From contig JAMXBB010000002.1 in assembly GCA_024138015.1 (NCBI GenBank), positions 13,492,118 through 13,556,117 on the forward strand: a stretch of DNA of 64,000 nt, read 5' to 3'. Below are positions 1 through 12,124 of the stretch, piece by piece. The notes beneath the pieces are model-generated. The model made no database searches and had not been told where the DNA came from. It saw only the letters and a program-made list of their open reading frames with translations. Within the stretch, counting starts at the first letter, position 1, and each line of letters opens with the position of its first letter. Position numbers and translations under genes: made by a program. Source of the stretch: Lumnitzera littorea (Eukaryota > Streptophyta > Magnoliopsida > Myrtales > Combretaceae).

Positions 1-459
1 ATTTGGATTGATGAATTGGAGGAAACTGAGATTAAAAGCGATGTGATCAATTCAAAGTCGGAACATTCAGCTGCTCGTATCGGATTTTTATCGTGTCCAG
101 TCATGCCGGAGTGGTCGGACGATGAGAATTGGCTTACGATTAGAGAAAGAGAAAACACTACAATAATCATGGAAGAAGAAGAAGAAGGAGGAGGAGGAGG
201 AGGAACAGGAATATGCGGCGTTGGTGGGTCATACACGACATCGATTAGGTTGGAAGAGATGGAAAGTTCTGTCGGTAGTGAATACTTGAATTTCTTATTA
301 GCTAGCGATATTAGTGCCACTAGCAAAAATGTTAGGATGGATCCATTTGGGTCCTTCAAAGGCAGTAAACACAAATATGCTTGTACTATAGATAGTAATG
401 ATTTCAATTTTCAGTGGCATGAGAATGAATTAATACAATTAAGCTCATTTTTTTTATAA
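1..459 (+). CDS. C-terminal end of an unrecognised host protein (5' end outside window)
   Basis: Frame 1 is open from the first base to a TAA at 457-459, giving about 152 residues, so the true start lies to the left or in an earlier exon. The piece is acidic and low in complexity in the middle, with a glutamate run followed by a glycine run (about 172-203). Tryptophans sit in acidic surroundings (IWIDELEE, EWSDDENWL, FQWHENEL). That composition is common in C-terminal activation regions of plant transcription factors, but no DNA-binding domain is visible, so the family is not assigned. GC content and codon use are more gene-like than anything else here, and there is no internal stop. It is the only candidate host gene in the window. 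Confidence 0.5.
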   Translation: MWIDELEETEIKSDVINSKSEHSAARIGFLSCPVMPEWSDDENWLTIRERENTTIIMEEEEEGGGGGGTGICGVGGSYTTSIRLEEMESSVGSEYLNFLLASDISATSKNVRMDPFGSFKGSKHKYACTIDSNDFNFQWHENELIQLSSFFL

Positions 460-3119
460 TTCGATGAAAATCCCATCCTCTGTCTCTTGCCAATTTTCAT
501 TCGTTGCAAGTAAACGAATTATAATTTTATCCTATATCTATATTGTTGAGTTGCAAATTTTTAACCAATTATCTGCTATAACTTGTTTGTTATATAATCA
601 TTATTGAAGGTTAAATATACGATGGGAAGTTAAAAATTTAGTGGATAGTTTCTTCCTAATCTTAACCAAATAGTAAATACCATCAAGACTTTGATATATA
701 ATTTTTCTTTTTTTTCTTTTTTTTTTTTAGTACTACATCGTAGGTACGTGTCCTTCTAATACTCGTATCGATGTAATCAACTCGTATATACTCGAGTCCC
801 TTGCTGTGCGGCAGGAAATACAGGGGTTTGGCATTAATGCCAAAAGTCAAAATAAATATAATCAATGAATGTCTATCGTTTTCTTTACTTTTCACTGCAG
901 AAACCAGTAATTGTTGAGTTATAGCAATATCGAAAAGAATTGTAGCGAAAGGCTGGAATGTAATGTGGTAAGAATTAAACCACGTACTCTAAAGTGACTT
1001 TGAACCTAGAGAAGCTTTTATCAACATCTTCTTCATATTTAACACGTGATCAATACTTAAAATTATTTAGATAATAAAAATAGAGGATACCTATTTTCAA
1101 GAATCTAATATATTCAAAGAAAAATTAATAGGATAGAGGTGTAACTTTTCTTCCCCTTTTTTTCTGTCTATATTCTCTATTATTGCAACGACACATAATC
1201 CCACACATGAAAAAAAGATAAAGACGGGATATAGGTTTTATTTTCCTACATATAAAAAAATTAACTATATTTACCAACCCCTTGAAATATATAGATACTC
1301 CAAGTTAACTTTTATATTGCATAGACACCCACTCAGGAATGATTGAGGGTGCAAGTGCACAATTCAAAAAACTAAAGTGTTGATTATTACCCCAAAAATT
1401 AACGGATGAAGCACATAAACTCTACTAACTTTCCCTAGTTTGCAAGGTCAAAGACAAACTTTTTCTATTTCCATAAAGGTGTATATTCTTTTACTGTTAT
1501 CAAGTGATCCGAGCATCTGTGAAAATTTTCCTCTTATAGTATCTCCTTTTTCTAAATTGCTCGTTCATTCAAATAAAAATTTTTGCTAAATGGGGTAGAT
1601 GTTTTGAAAAAAAAAGGAAGAAGAAGAGCTGGGTGGATGAAGTAATGGTAATATTACAATGTTGCGTGTGCTGGCAATAATTTAATGGTCCAGCTAATCA
1701 AATAGGGCAGAAGGTCTGGAATTTAAAATTTTTAGTTCAGTCTCATGAGCCAACCAAATCGTGCACTGTAAAGGGACAACTGGAGAGTAGATCCATACAG
1801 CTGGTTATAGTCAATACGTTCACCCAACGAAATGTGGACAGCCAATCTCGATTTTAATGTCAGAAACGTGGACCGACCTTTTCATTAATTCTTGCAAATT
1901 TTCTGACACCAATTGCTTAAAGGGCGATCATATTTCCATATGTATGAAGAACATAGATTCTCTTCTCGTGAATCTGACCAATTTAAAATGTTGCAGCGTA
2001 TTTTTGAGTGTGCGGTGACTTTATGCAATTATCACAACTAACCATCAATTAGGACTTCGAAGAAAAGGATAGTGGTCATTTACTTCGACGTAACCGAGAC
2101 TATAAAATAGTTATTCCCGAAGAAATCTTTATTCTCCTTTTTTTTTTTAATCTAATACTTTATTGAGGAATAATTATTTTAATATATACCATAAGTAATA
2201 TTACTTATAGAGGGTCATTTTGATAATTAGGTTTTTAACCTAGTTTAATGCAATGAAGTAGTGATAGAATTTAAAAGATTAACCTGATTAGAGATGTTTT
2301 AGGAAAATTTAACTTGATAAGTTCAAAACAAGAATTATCGAATTGAATCTTCCACTCTCAATCTTACCTAATCATCTCATGCATGAAAAGTAGACATGGA
2401 AATTGCCATTCTAAACTCATTTGAGCTTCGTTTGGTTTTAGTAGGCCTTAAAGAAGCTTAAATGTGCTTCAAACTTATTTAAAAAGATAATGGATTTCTT
2501 TTAATTATCACAAGCATTAAGTCCATATCCAAGCCCATGAAAGCTAAAGGAATAGATAAGCTTTAATATCAAGCCTAAATCTCAGCTATTCACCTTAAAA
2601 CTATCCAACGAATAAGATTAACCTCTAAATTCTATCAATAAGAGGCTCCTTTTCTCATTTGATTGATTGAGAACATTAGCTAACTTAAGATAAACACTAG
2701 AGCTATACTAAATCACTTTAGAAAAGATCAAACAAGTAAAAACGATTTAAGAATACCAAGCTTGATCTACTATCACATATATGTAGTTAAGATACCAAGT
2801 TTGCCTGTTTTTTCTCTCTTGCCTCTTTCTAATGACACCCCTCTATATATCATAAGCTCAAAACGTCTTTTAGGTTGACTAGTACGCTTGTTGCATGTGA
2901 TCGACCAATTATAGCAACACCACCACACATTAGTTATTCTTTGTAAATAACAAATAGAACTTAAAATTATATAATGGTTTTTCTTCTTATCAAAATTACA
3001 TCTACATTAGACTACCACAATCAGCATTACATGCTCTTATCTAAACTACTTTCACTTTCACCATTACATTAACATTGTTGTGATAAAACCCCCTCATAAC
3101 CTTTACCAACCCATCCCTT
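460..3119. other. AT-rich intergenic DNA, no gene seen
   Basis: This stretch holds the presumed 3' flank of the gene at 1-459 and then AT-rich DNA. No long ORF, no convincing LTR end and no tRNA-like fold was recognised. Short homopolymer runs occur (for example T-rich at 704-729 and 2139-2149). Confidence 0.5.
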
Positions 3120-3480
3120 CACCCAACTCTTACACCACCACCACCATTGCTACAGCATAGTATAATTGTTGCCACCACACCTTATATTCACGTCCATTAC
3201 CAACTAAATTATAATAACAGCACCATCATTGCTAACATGACCACCTTACTATCGTAACACCAACAACACTATAAATTTCACAACTACTACTACCTCTATG
3301 TTACCATTACCAATAATGCCCTACACCACCCTACTATCATCTTGTTGATCCTACATCATTGTCATCACTTCCAGCACTACCGCTATTACTACCACCATCA
3401 TCGTACCATTACCACTTTCAGCACTAATGTAATTATCATATGCTAAAACTTAACCTCTTCAGTACTATCACTACTGTGGC
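3120..3480. repeat. Degenerate triplet-rich (ACC/ATC) low-complexity tract
   Basis: The + strand is dominated by ACC, ATC and ACT triplets with interruptions (many CACCACCA, ACCATTACC and CATCATC words). A matching but inverted tract (GATGATGG, GGTAGTAG words) lies at 6868-7025 on the other side of solo LTR A1. The locus may therefore have been an imperfect inverted triplet repeat before A1 inserted. Confidence 0.5.
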
Positions 3481-3484
3481 TGCA

Positions 3485-4150
3485 AACGGGTCATGCCACT
3501 CATAAGCTACTCAAGTTCAACTTAACTTGAATTCGATTTGTAAATGATCCGAGCTCAAGCTCAAAATAATGTTTATTTATCTAGAGGAGCTAAACTCAAG
3601 CTCCTATTTAGGCTTCTAAGTCGGCTTATATAGACTTGTAAATAGGCTCACCAACTTTATATATATTATAGATGTTATATATATTCTACATAATATATAT
3701 TACATATAATATATGATTAAAATTTAAAAATTAATATCTATATGATAATATATAAATATATAATATGATATTAGAGAATACATAATATATATAATATAAT
3801 ATATAATCTTATCTTACTATTCATTAATCTATTTATTTAAATGTTTATTCATTTTTATAATTAACTTTCTAGGTTTAACATTATCTTATATCATAAGTCT
3901 ACAAAAAAGCCAAACTATTCGTAAGTTACTTAAGCTTGATCCGTAAATAAGCTAAGCTCAACCTTAAAACAAAAATTCACATATTTAAACAAGCCAATCT
4001 TAAGCATATAATTTCTCGCTTAGTAAAAGTTCAATACCTTTGAGCTCAATAATTTTTGAATGAGATAAACTTCAGCTTTCAAAAAATTAATTTAACTTAA
4101 CTCATCTATAACCTTAATTACTATAGCCATTGTACCATCATGACCTATAT
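3485..4150. repeat. Unclassified dispersed repeat with AT-rich core
   Basis: Flanks containing GAGCTCAAGCTC-like words (3549-3605 and 3930-4065) surround an almost pure A/T core (3655-3840). The two flanks share direct similarity around a GATCCGTAAATAAGCT-like word. No clean terminal inverted repeat or target duplication was found, so the class is unknown. Confidence 0.3.
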
Positions 4151-4154
4151 TGTT

Positions 4155-4159
4155 ATTAT
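4155..4159. repeat. Target site duplication ATTAT, left copy of A1
   Basis: ATTAT directly precedes the LTR and is repeated exactly at 6860-6864 directly after it. Confidence 0.85.
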
Positions 4160-4637
4160 TATAGATACCCAATTTTTACCTCATTTATTTTATTTTATTT
4201 TATAAGATAAGGGGTCTTAAATCAGAAAAAACACAAAAAATCGAAAATTAAGGAAAATCCAAAAAGATAATAAATTTAGAAAAAAATAAGAAGTTAAGAA
4301 AAATATAAAAAAATAGTAAAATAAGAAAAAACACAAAAAATAATAAATTTAGGAAAAATATCAAAAATAAGGAAATAGGAAGAAACACAAAAATAAGAAA
4401 ATACAAAAAAAATAAAAAATTTAGACAATTGAAAAGTCACAAAAAAATAGAAAAAAAAAAGAAGATTTAGGGAATTTAGAAAATAACAATTTAATAGGAT
4501 AGATTTTTTTAATTTAAAATAAGTTTAGAAGTAGGACTGTTGAGCTTAGGCTTGGGCTTGGGCTTAGATTTAAATCTAATATAAACTAACTTAGTTTATA
4601 TGTACAATTTTGTACATATGGATAAGGTGTTGGCCAA

Positions 4638-4703
4638 CGGCTTAACAGATAAATACTTAGACATTACATTTGGGTTTGAGCATAAAGTCAGGAGTTCAAA
4701 TCT
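4638..4703 (+). promoter_or_regulatory. tRNA-like A-box/B-box module in A1
   Basis: A-box-like CGGCTTAACAGATAAAT is at 4638-4654 and B-box-like AGTTCAAATCT at 4693-4703. Equivalent pairs occur at the same place in all the other LTRs of the family that cover this part, and in A2/A3 they are nearly canonical. Confidence 0.6.
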
Positions 4704-4785
4704 TGGCAAAGGCATAAAAGCCTTTTTATTTTTTTAACTAACACATTACCACATCAGGAATTGCCACATGTCAAGATCTTATTGT

Positions 4786-4807
4786 ACCACGTGTCTTGAC
4801 ACGTGGT
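4786..4807. promoter_or_regulatory. Double G-box palindrome in A1
   Basis: Perfect 10-bp arms ACCACGTGTC and GACACGTGGT flank a 2-bp centre; each arm contains the G-box CACGTG. The same structure is perfect in A3 at 11435-11456. G-boxes are bound by plant bZIP and bHLH factors; that they act here is inferred. Confidence 0.6.
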
Positions 4808-5197
4808 AGCACCAGATTGGTTGATGTTAATGTGGCGTGACGTGGCACACAACCATTAGACAACGTAGCTGATGTGGCGCTATGTTAGCGCTATGTCAAC
4901 CTCCTTTTCCTTCCTTTTTCTCTCCATTTCTCACGATTTTCTCTATTTTCCCAATTGAAATAATCTACTCCCTTTGCCTTACCTCAATTTTTTTCACAAA
5001 TCTCACACACAGGCACATAATTTCTTATTTCAATCTCGTACTCTACTTGGCCTACTTCATATTGAACCAAAGAATGTGTCCAGATTTAGTCAAATAAGCA
5101 TTCAAATCAAGCTCCAAAATTTGGAAAAAAATTGAAATTTCGAACATTATCTTTTAATTTGATTTTTGGTTTCCTTGCTTTCAAGGTTAATTTTGTG

Positions 5198-5204
5198 TAT
5201 AAAA
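5198..5204 (+). promoter_or_regulatory. Probable TATA box of the A1 LTR
   Basis: TATAAAA is followed about 70 bp on by a (CT)n leader (5271-5289). TATA-like boxes stand in comparable places in A2 (about 9269) and A4 (about 28211). Confidence 0.5.
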
Positions 5205-6640
5205 GGGACTTTGGGGGCTTACTATGAATACAGACACAATCACTCAAGAGGATCAGAAACCACTCACAAGCTCTCTCTCTCTCTCTCTTCGATAACTTTC
5301 TCTCTTTAACCGTAGCTCTCTCTAGCTCGAAATTCGGCCGTAGTGGCTTTCGAACAAAACCAACGCTACAGTTACAATCTCCATACTCCTAGCTTTCAAT
5401 CACTGGCCCTAGCATTCGATCATTAGCCCCCACCACCACTGCCGTGCTCTTAAACTCTAAACCACTACTTAGGCCAAAACCCTAGCCATCGTGATCCACC
5501 TTCAAAACTACTATCTCCGACCCTCTTCAACCCAAACTAAGCCTACGATCGAGCTTGCAACACCCTTAAACCTAACACCACACTCCAATTTCACCCCTAG
5601 CAACCATTGCACAAATCAACACCTAAGACCACCAATCGCCGCCTTAAAAACCCACCAAATGGCTACCCTAAGCCGCGGCGTTGTTTCCAACCCCCCATTC
5701 CTCAATAAAATTTGCACCAAACCAAGCTTACCTACTCATTACCTAGATAAGCTCAGATCGAGCCTCTCACTACTATTCTTCATCTTCCTCGGCCAAGTAC
5801 ACGCAGTGCATGTGAATTAAGTCATTTGACTTGTAACCCGGGTACAACCTACGTCGCTAGTTGGTCCTACCCCTTATTGCATTTCAATTTGTGTTTGTTT
5901 ATTGTTGTTTTGTAGTTCATTTGTTTATTTATTTATTTATTATTATATGTAATTGTGAATTAAATAAAAAAGAAAAATATGAAAAAAAGGAAGAAAAAGA
6001 AAAAAAATTATTTATTTATAGTATAGTGGAAACAAATAAAAATAAAAAATTAAAATAAAAAATTAAAAAGAAAATAAAAAATAATAAAAGTAAAAATAAG
6101 GAGTTAATGAATAAAATTGTTTTTAACACTTAAAAAAATCGGGTTTTCCAAAATAAATGAAAATAATTGGATTTTTTTTTTTTAAATTAAGGCCCTTTAG
6201 AACGTTCCAAAAAATAAAATTCCCAATGTAGGACCTTCTTTTTTAGAAATTGCCTTAAATAAATCAAATTGGATTAAAAATATAAATTCAACATATTTTC
6301 AAATTAAAACAATAATAACCCACTAAAGTTTTACAAAAAAAAAAAAAAAAACTACATTTGTTTGATATCAAATAATAAGTATGTAGGCACCTACAAAGCG
6401 ATAATAAAAAAAAAAAAACTTAATTTTCCTTTTTTAGTTTAAATTACTTAAGTTATCCAATTAAAGTAATTAACAATTAAGTGTTATTTTATGGAATTGA
6501 AAGGCGATTTTTAAGTTTAAAGTTAAAATTGGAAAGTTGATGGAATTCGTAAGGGTTTAAAGATCATAACCCTCGAATCCAAATCTCTTGTTTAAAAACT
6601 GTTTTATTCAAAATCAGTTTTCATCGAAAAACTACTGGCT

Positions 6641-6675
6641 AAGTTATAACTAATCCACCCAATTGGTTATAACTT
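6641..6675 (+). other. Conserved hairpin of family-A LTR (A1 copy)
   Basis: Arms at 6641-6655 and 6661-6675 are 15 nt each with loop CACCC. The structure has the same arm and loop length in all full copies. A primer-site-like word TGGTAACTCC follows at 6702-6711. Confidence 0.65.
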
Positions 6676-6864
6676 AACTTTTTTTTTCGACCTCGATTGG
6701 GTGGTAACTCCAAAACAGTTTTAAAAATACAAAAAGAACTGTTTTTTTTTTTTAAACTCTAGTCGATGGTTAGTATTATATGGGAAAGGTTTAATACTGA
6801 TTGGTTTAAAAAATACCTAATTTATAATAGAACCAGAAGGTGAAAAACCAAGCTCGACAATTAT

Positions 6865-7225
6865 CAATATCAACACCATCATGGTCTTGGTAGTAGTAAT
6901 GGGTTAATGATGGCAACGATTATAGTAAGTTGAGGTGATGGCACCATTTCAATTGTAGTAGTAGTTCATATGGTAGTACATGATGATGGTGACATGATGA
7001 TGGCAACATTAATGATGGTGTTGTTATGTCCGAACTTAAGGGATGTAATCGAAGTCTTTAATATACTCATACTGTAATATGAGTATGTTAAAGCTCAAAA
7101 GATAGTTATAATTCCATAAGGGTACAAAATTTTATGCTTTACATTCACAAAATAACATTTGTTGTAACATCAATTAATTATTCCACAAAATATTAAACAC
7201 CTAATCAACTATTATAACTATTTAT
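6865..7225. other. Spacer between A1 and A3
   Basis: It holds the GATGATGG/GGTAGTAG triplet-rich tract (6868-7025) and then plain AT-rich DNA. No gene was seen. Confidence 0.5.
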
Positions 7226-9012
7226 TCTTGAGCTTAGTTTTTTACCCTCTCAATTCTTATAAATTAGATTTCCTTTAAATCGACCAGTATTAAATCCTAT
7301 CCATTTAATATTGACCCTTGACTATAGTTTAAAGAAAATCGGTTCTTAATTTAAAAAAAAAAACGTTTCGGAGCCGCCACCCGACCAAAGTTAGGAAAAA
7401 ACAGTTAAGTTATAATCAATTGAATGAATTTGTTATAACTTAACCACTAGTCTTTTAATAAAAACCGATTTTTAAAATGGTTTTAAAACGAGAAATCTAG
7501 ATTTGAGGGTTAAAATTTTCAAACCCTTATTGGTACCACTAACTTTCTAAATTTAAATTTAATCTTAAAAATCACCTTTTTAATTTCATAAAAACCTAAT
7601 TATTAATTACTTTAATTAGATAAATTAAGTAATTTAGGAAAAAAGGAAAACTTTTATTTTTATCATTACTCTGTAGGTACTTACGTATTCGCTATTCAGG
7701 ATCAGACGTACGTAATTCTTTTTATGAAAACTTTAGCGGGTGATTAGTTTTAATTTTTTGAAAAAAGGTTGGGTTTATATTTTTGGTCAATTTGATTTAT
7801 TTAAGGAAAGTTCTAAAAATGAAGGTCCTAAATTGGATATTTATTTATTTTTTAAAAATTCTAAAATGCCTTAAATTGTAAAGGGTTCGTTTATTTTTAT
7901 TATTTTTGAAAAACTTTGATTTTTCTAAGTACTAAAAGAAATTTTTTTTTATTTATCTCCTTATTTACTTATTTTTATTTTTATATTTTTCATTTCTATC
8001 AATTTATTTATTTTTTATTTTTATTAAATTAAAAATAAATAACTAATTAAACTACTTTTTCTTTGCCATTTTCTTTCTTTCTTTTTTTTTTTTCTTTTTC
8101 TTCTCTTTTTTTTTTATTTGATTACATTTATATTATAAACAAGTAAATAAATAAATCAATCCGAAAAAGAATTAGATTAGGAAAGGATCTTAAACGTATG
8201 GGTCAGGTCGGAGTTCGGATCGGGTGGGCACTGGATCAAGTCACAGGTCAGGTCGTCTCCAACTCCACCTCAGTAATAGCAACCAGTCGTGATTCAAGGC
8301 AATTCAGAGGGAATTTTTTATGGGTGATGTCAAATTTATGTGTTTCAGATTGGAGATAGGGGGTTTAGGCTCGATGTCACAGTATTTGGGAGTGTTTTAG
8401 AATGGTAACTGGCGGTGGTGTTTGGGTAGTACATGGTATGGCTGCTGGAGGTAGGTGATTGGTTAGGTTTAGGGTTAAAGCGGTTGAGGAGTGTCGTAGT
8501 GTGGTTGGTTAGTGCCTAAGGTAGTATTCAGTAGTGGTTCGAATGGGTCGTAGTGGCGATAGTGAAGGTTTAGCTTGTGGTGGTTCGACGGGAGGGTGGT
8601 ACGGTGATGGACGAAGGTGGTTAGGCTTAGATTGTAAACATCTAATTTTTGCCTCTCTATAATCCTAATTTTTTATTTTTGATTTTACTATTTTTACAAA
8701 AAGGGTCTTAATTCAAAAATAAAAAAAATAAAGAAAAATAATAATATTAAAATAATAATAATAATAAATAAATAAAATAATAAAAGTTTGAAAAAATGAT
8801 GAAAATAAAAAATAAATAAATAAAATAAAATAAAAATAAGAAAAGGAAAAATTATAAAGATTTTATAGATTTTTAGGAAGTAACTCATATTAGGGATAAA
8901 TAGTTTTTGTTTTTGTTTTAGCTTTAGCATTAGCTTAGTCTAAATAATCATTTTAGAGAGTCACGTAGTTTAAGTACAATTTAATTGTACTGAATGTCAA
9001 AGCACAGGCCAA

Positions 9013-9076
9013 TGGCTTAATGGATAAGTATTGAAGTATCGGATTGGATTTAATTTAAAATTTTAGGTTCGAGTCT
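9013..9076 (+). promoter_or_regulatory. tRNA-Arg-like module in A2
   Basis: A-box TGGCTTAATGGATAAGT (9013-9029) and B-box GGTTCGAGTCT (9066-9076) are close to Pol III consensus boxes. The A-box resembles the D-arm region of plant tRNA-Arg(ACG), TGGCCCAATGGATAAGG as I recall it. Confidence 0.65.
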
Positions 9077-10050
9077 CACCAAGCACCTATGTCTTTTATT
9101 TTTCAATCTTTTACAAGAGCGAGAGAAATAAACAGGATTCATATCTAATTAAAAAAACATTTGAATCTAATTTGATTTTATTAAATTGGATTTGAATTAA
9201 TTTGGATCTAGTTTAATTATTATCAAATTTGATACAATAGATGCAATAGATACGATATGGTTTGGATTTATAAATGCACATAACACCTGCAATCAACTCT
9301 CCATCTACGCCGACAGTAACTCATAGCATGAATCCGGTTATAATAGTGACTGCGAGACCACGCCCACGACGAGCATACGTCAAGCGACCGTTCCTCATTC
9401 TCTCCGACTACTCCCCTGCATCGATTAGCTGCAGAACACATCTGCCCATGCACGGATCCGCCATAGCACTACACCTTCACGTCTCCTGTCACTCACGTCC
9501 ATAGCCATGCTGACATCAATCCAACTCTGAATTCAGTCTTCAACACGCAGACCATAGCTCACTGAACAATCGCCCCAATAGCAGCACAGTCTGGATAGCA
9601 ACAACAGGCGAATAGCAGCATAACCAGGTGAACAACAGCACATTCTGCACAACAACAATACAACGCATGATTCTGCAATGTCCCAACGCCACTATACACG
9701 CATTCACCCTTACCACCGATAGCCAAAACGAACCATGTTCCAATCTACATACCCGCACAGCTTCGATCAGCATTGACTACAATGTACCTTCTTACCGACA
9801 ATCAAACAATAACAATCAGTATACGCATGTTCTTGCCATTGTTGTACAGTTGGTCTTCAAAATCAGGTTCGGTTTCTTTATTTATTTTATTTTATTATTA
9901 TTATTATTTTATAGTTTATTATTATATTATTAGATCCTTTATCATATAATGTAGTATATATAAGATATGCATATATTAGGAGATTTTTTTATTTATTATT
10001 ATATTATAGTGTTATTAAAACTTTAAGTAGTTTACTATAGTTTATATATG

Positions 10051-10170
10051 ATAGTTTAGGAAACTTCTTTAGCATTAGTTTTAACATGGATTTAAGTGAA
10101 AGTTTATATGATAGTTTAGGAAACTTCTTTAGCATTAGTTTTAACATGGATTTAAGTAAAAGTTTATTTA
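10051..10170 (+). repeat. 60-bp tandem duplication in A2
   Basis: Units 10051-10110 and 10111-10170 are nearly identical, with only a few differences near the end of the unit. The other LTRs lack the second copy, so it is a young change in an old element. Confidence 0.88.
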
Positions 10171-10866
10171 AATAGTAGTGATATAGATATGAAGATATAT
10201 AGATAAGGGATTGTTAATTGGAGTTTTATGTTATCTATTAGTACACATAGTATTTAATATATGAATATGTCGGTATAGGGGTTTTAGTATTAGTTCTTAT
10301 ACAAGTGTATTATATGAATTATTTTATTTTTTGGTAGATAGTTATATATTAGTTTAGGGGTTATTAAAATTGGTTATTTTCTTTTAGGATTTGGTCTTAT
10401 TTAAGGATTTATCATCTGGAAAGTCGTTTTTCTTTAAATAAAAATTAATAAAATACGCTTTTTTTAAAGAATAGGATTTTTAAAGTATTTCTTTATAAAA
10501 CAAAATCACTTAAGAGTTAGGATCATTTAGATTTTTTTTTTAACCGAATAAAATAAAACGTAAACTTGATCGGTTTTAAAAAATTAAAATTAATCAACAC
10601 ACTAAAATTTTGGAAAGAACTATGATCGTCTGATCCTAGCTAACGGGTACGTAGGCATTTTCGAGGCAATGATAAAATATGTAGAAACTTAGGTTCTTTT
10701 TTCTTTTGATTTTATTTATTTATTTATTCTTTAAAAATATTATAATTAGAAGAATAATCCTAATTTCAGTAAATAGATAGTGATACCCGTTAAGGTTTAA
10801 TAGGTTAGCCCCCGAACTCGGAACTCTCTAATTCTTCATTCAAATTGAAATTAAAAACCAATAATC

Positions 10867-10901
10867 AAATCGTAATCAATCAACTCAATTGGTTACAGTT
10901 T
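10867..10901 (+). other. Conserved hairpin (A2 copy)
   Basis: Arms 10867-10881 and 10887-10901 with a 5-nt loop; the stem has decayed more than in A1 or A5. A primer-site-like word is at 10928-10937. Confidence 0.5.
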
Positions 10902-12124
10902 TTTTTCTTTTCTTGACTTCGGTCGGGTAGCGACTTTAAAAATTATTTTCAATAAAAAACCGGAATTTCTCAATTTCTTTAGTTAAGGATTAATATTAAA
11001 TAGGTTAAGGTTTAGTATTAATCGGAAATGGGGAAATCAATTTTAAACAAAAGAAACCGAAAAATCAGACTTGACATAAATGCTTGCGTCGTAAGGAACG
11101 TTCCTAGTGTATTTGGTCGTGGTGGTGAGCTTAGGAGAGAGAGTTACAAAGAGAGAGGGTTCAATAGAGAGAGAAAGTGAGAGAGAATGGTTGTGTAAAA
11201 TTTGTGCAGAAATTGAAGCCAAAGTGAAGGGGGTAAATTGTTCTTGAGAAGGAAAGGAGAGGAAAATTAGGGAAAGGAAAAGAAAGAGGAGGGAAAGAGA
11301 GAGAAAATGCTAATGTGGTGCTACATTAGCCAACCTCGACCAACCACAGTATGCCATGTGTCGTCTTATGACACATGACAACTGACATGTTATGCTACGT
11401 AACTTGCTGCGTTATCACCGACGAATCCGATGCTACCACGTGTCAGGACACGTGGTGAAATGAGATCCTGATATGTGGTAATCCCTGATGTAATGAAAAA
11501 AATGAAAAAACTTTATATGCTCCTCCTAGATTCAAACCCTTAACCTCAATGTATATGTCTAAATGCTTATCCATTAAGCCATTAGTCTGTGCTTTGTCTA
11601 TATGTGCAATTAAATTGCACATATGGACTAGGTTAACTTGGATTATATTCAAATTTAAGCCCAAGCTCAAGCTCAAGCTCAACGGACCATCTCCTAAACT
11701 TATTTTAAAAATTAAAAATCTATCTAATTAAATTGTTATTTTTTTACTTTTTTTTTTCAATTTTTCAATTTTTTGTAATTTTTTCCATTTTAATTCAATT
11801 TTCTTATTTTTTAAATTTCTTATTTTTTGTGTTTCTTTATAAACTTCTCATTTTTTTCACTTTTTTTTTCCAATTTTCTTATATTCGTGTTTTTCCTAAA
11901 ATTCTTATTTTTTTTGGGATTTCTTTAATTTTCTATTTTTTTTTTATGTTTTTCCTAATTTAAGGCCTATTGAGAAAATAAAAATAAAAATAATGTAAAT
12001 TAAAATAAAATAAAGGGGGCAAAAATTAAGTATCTACAGCTACCTCATTTTGTGGTGAAGTTTTAATAGAACTTTGACACAAAAATAAAGAGATACTATT
12101 TTTGCCCCTAAGGATGACTTTGAA

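Larger units (their letters stand above)
4160..6859 (+). mobile_element. A1: solo LTR of family A (Tat-type gypsy)
   Basis: The 2700 bp LTR starts TATAGATACCC, a mutated TGTAGACACCC, and ends CTCGACA. It is flanked by a perfect 5-bp target duplication ATTAT (4155-4159 and 6860-6864). No primer site or internal region follows, so it is a solo LTR left by LTR-LTR recombination. In order it carries an A-rich block, a tRNA-like module, a double G-box palindrome, a TATA box, a CT-rich leader, a purine-rich tract (5960-6085) and the conserved hairpin near its end. ORFs at 4882-5097 and 5491-5820 lie within LTR sequence and are not genes. Confidence 0.88.
8633..11076 (+). mobile_element. A2: solo LTR of family A inside the A3 3' LTR
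   Basis: The 2444 bp LTR starts TGTAAACATC and ends GACTTGACA. It is bordered by TAGAT (8628-8632) and TAAAT (11077-11081), a target duplication with one mismatch. The flanks belong to one minus-strand LTR that resumes on the other side. It contains the most canonical tRNA-like module of the window, an ATA/AATA low-complexity tract (8740-8850) and a recent 60-bp duplication (10051-10170). Small ORFs at 9268-9933 are LTR sequence. Confidence 0.83.
7226..12038 (-). repeat. 3' LTR of A3, split by A2
   Basis: On the minus strand the LTR starts TGTAGATAC at 12038 and ends near 7226. Sequence 8633-11076 is the later insertion A2. The remaining ~2.37 kb matches the 5' LTR fragment at 25449-26674. 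The tRNA-like module (A-box 11581-11565, B-box 11539-11528), the double G-box (11435-11456) and the hairpin (7407-7441) are present. Confidence 0.83.

Noticed and set aside
5491..6058. ORFs of 109 and 65 codons
   Set aside because: They are LTR sequence of A1; the second is low-complexity lysine-rich from a purine tract.
8694..8930. Minus ORF rich in Phe, Ile and Leu that looks like membrane segments
   Set aside because: It is a by-product of an A-rich low-complexity block; similar false frames occur at 11733-11963 and 33438-33677.
9013..9076. A functional tRNA gene
   Set aside because: A-box and B-box are present but no acceptor stem or cloverleaf could be formed, so it is only tRNA-like.
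9268..9933. Overlapping ORFs on both strands in a GC-richer patch
   Set aside because: The patch lies inside solo LTR A2 where the RNA leader is expected; equivalent patches in A1 and A4 have different frames, and no domain is visible.
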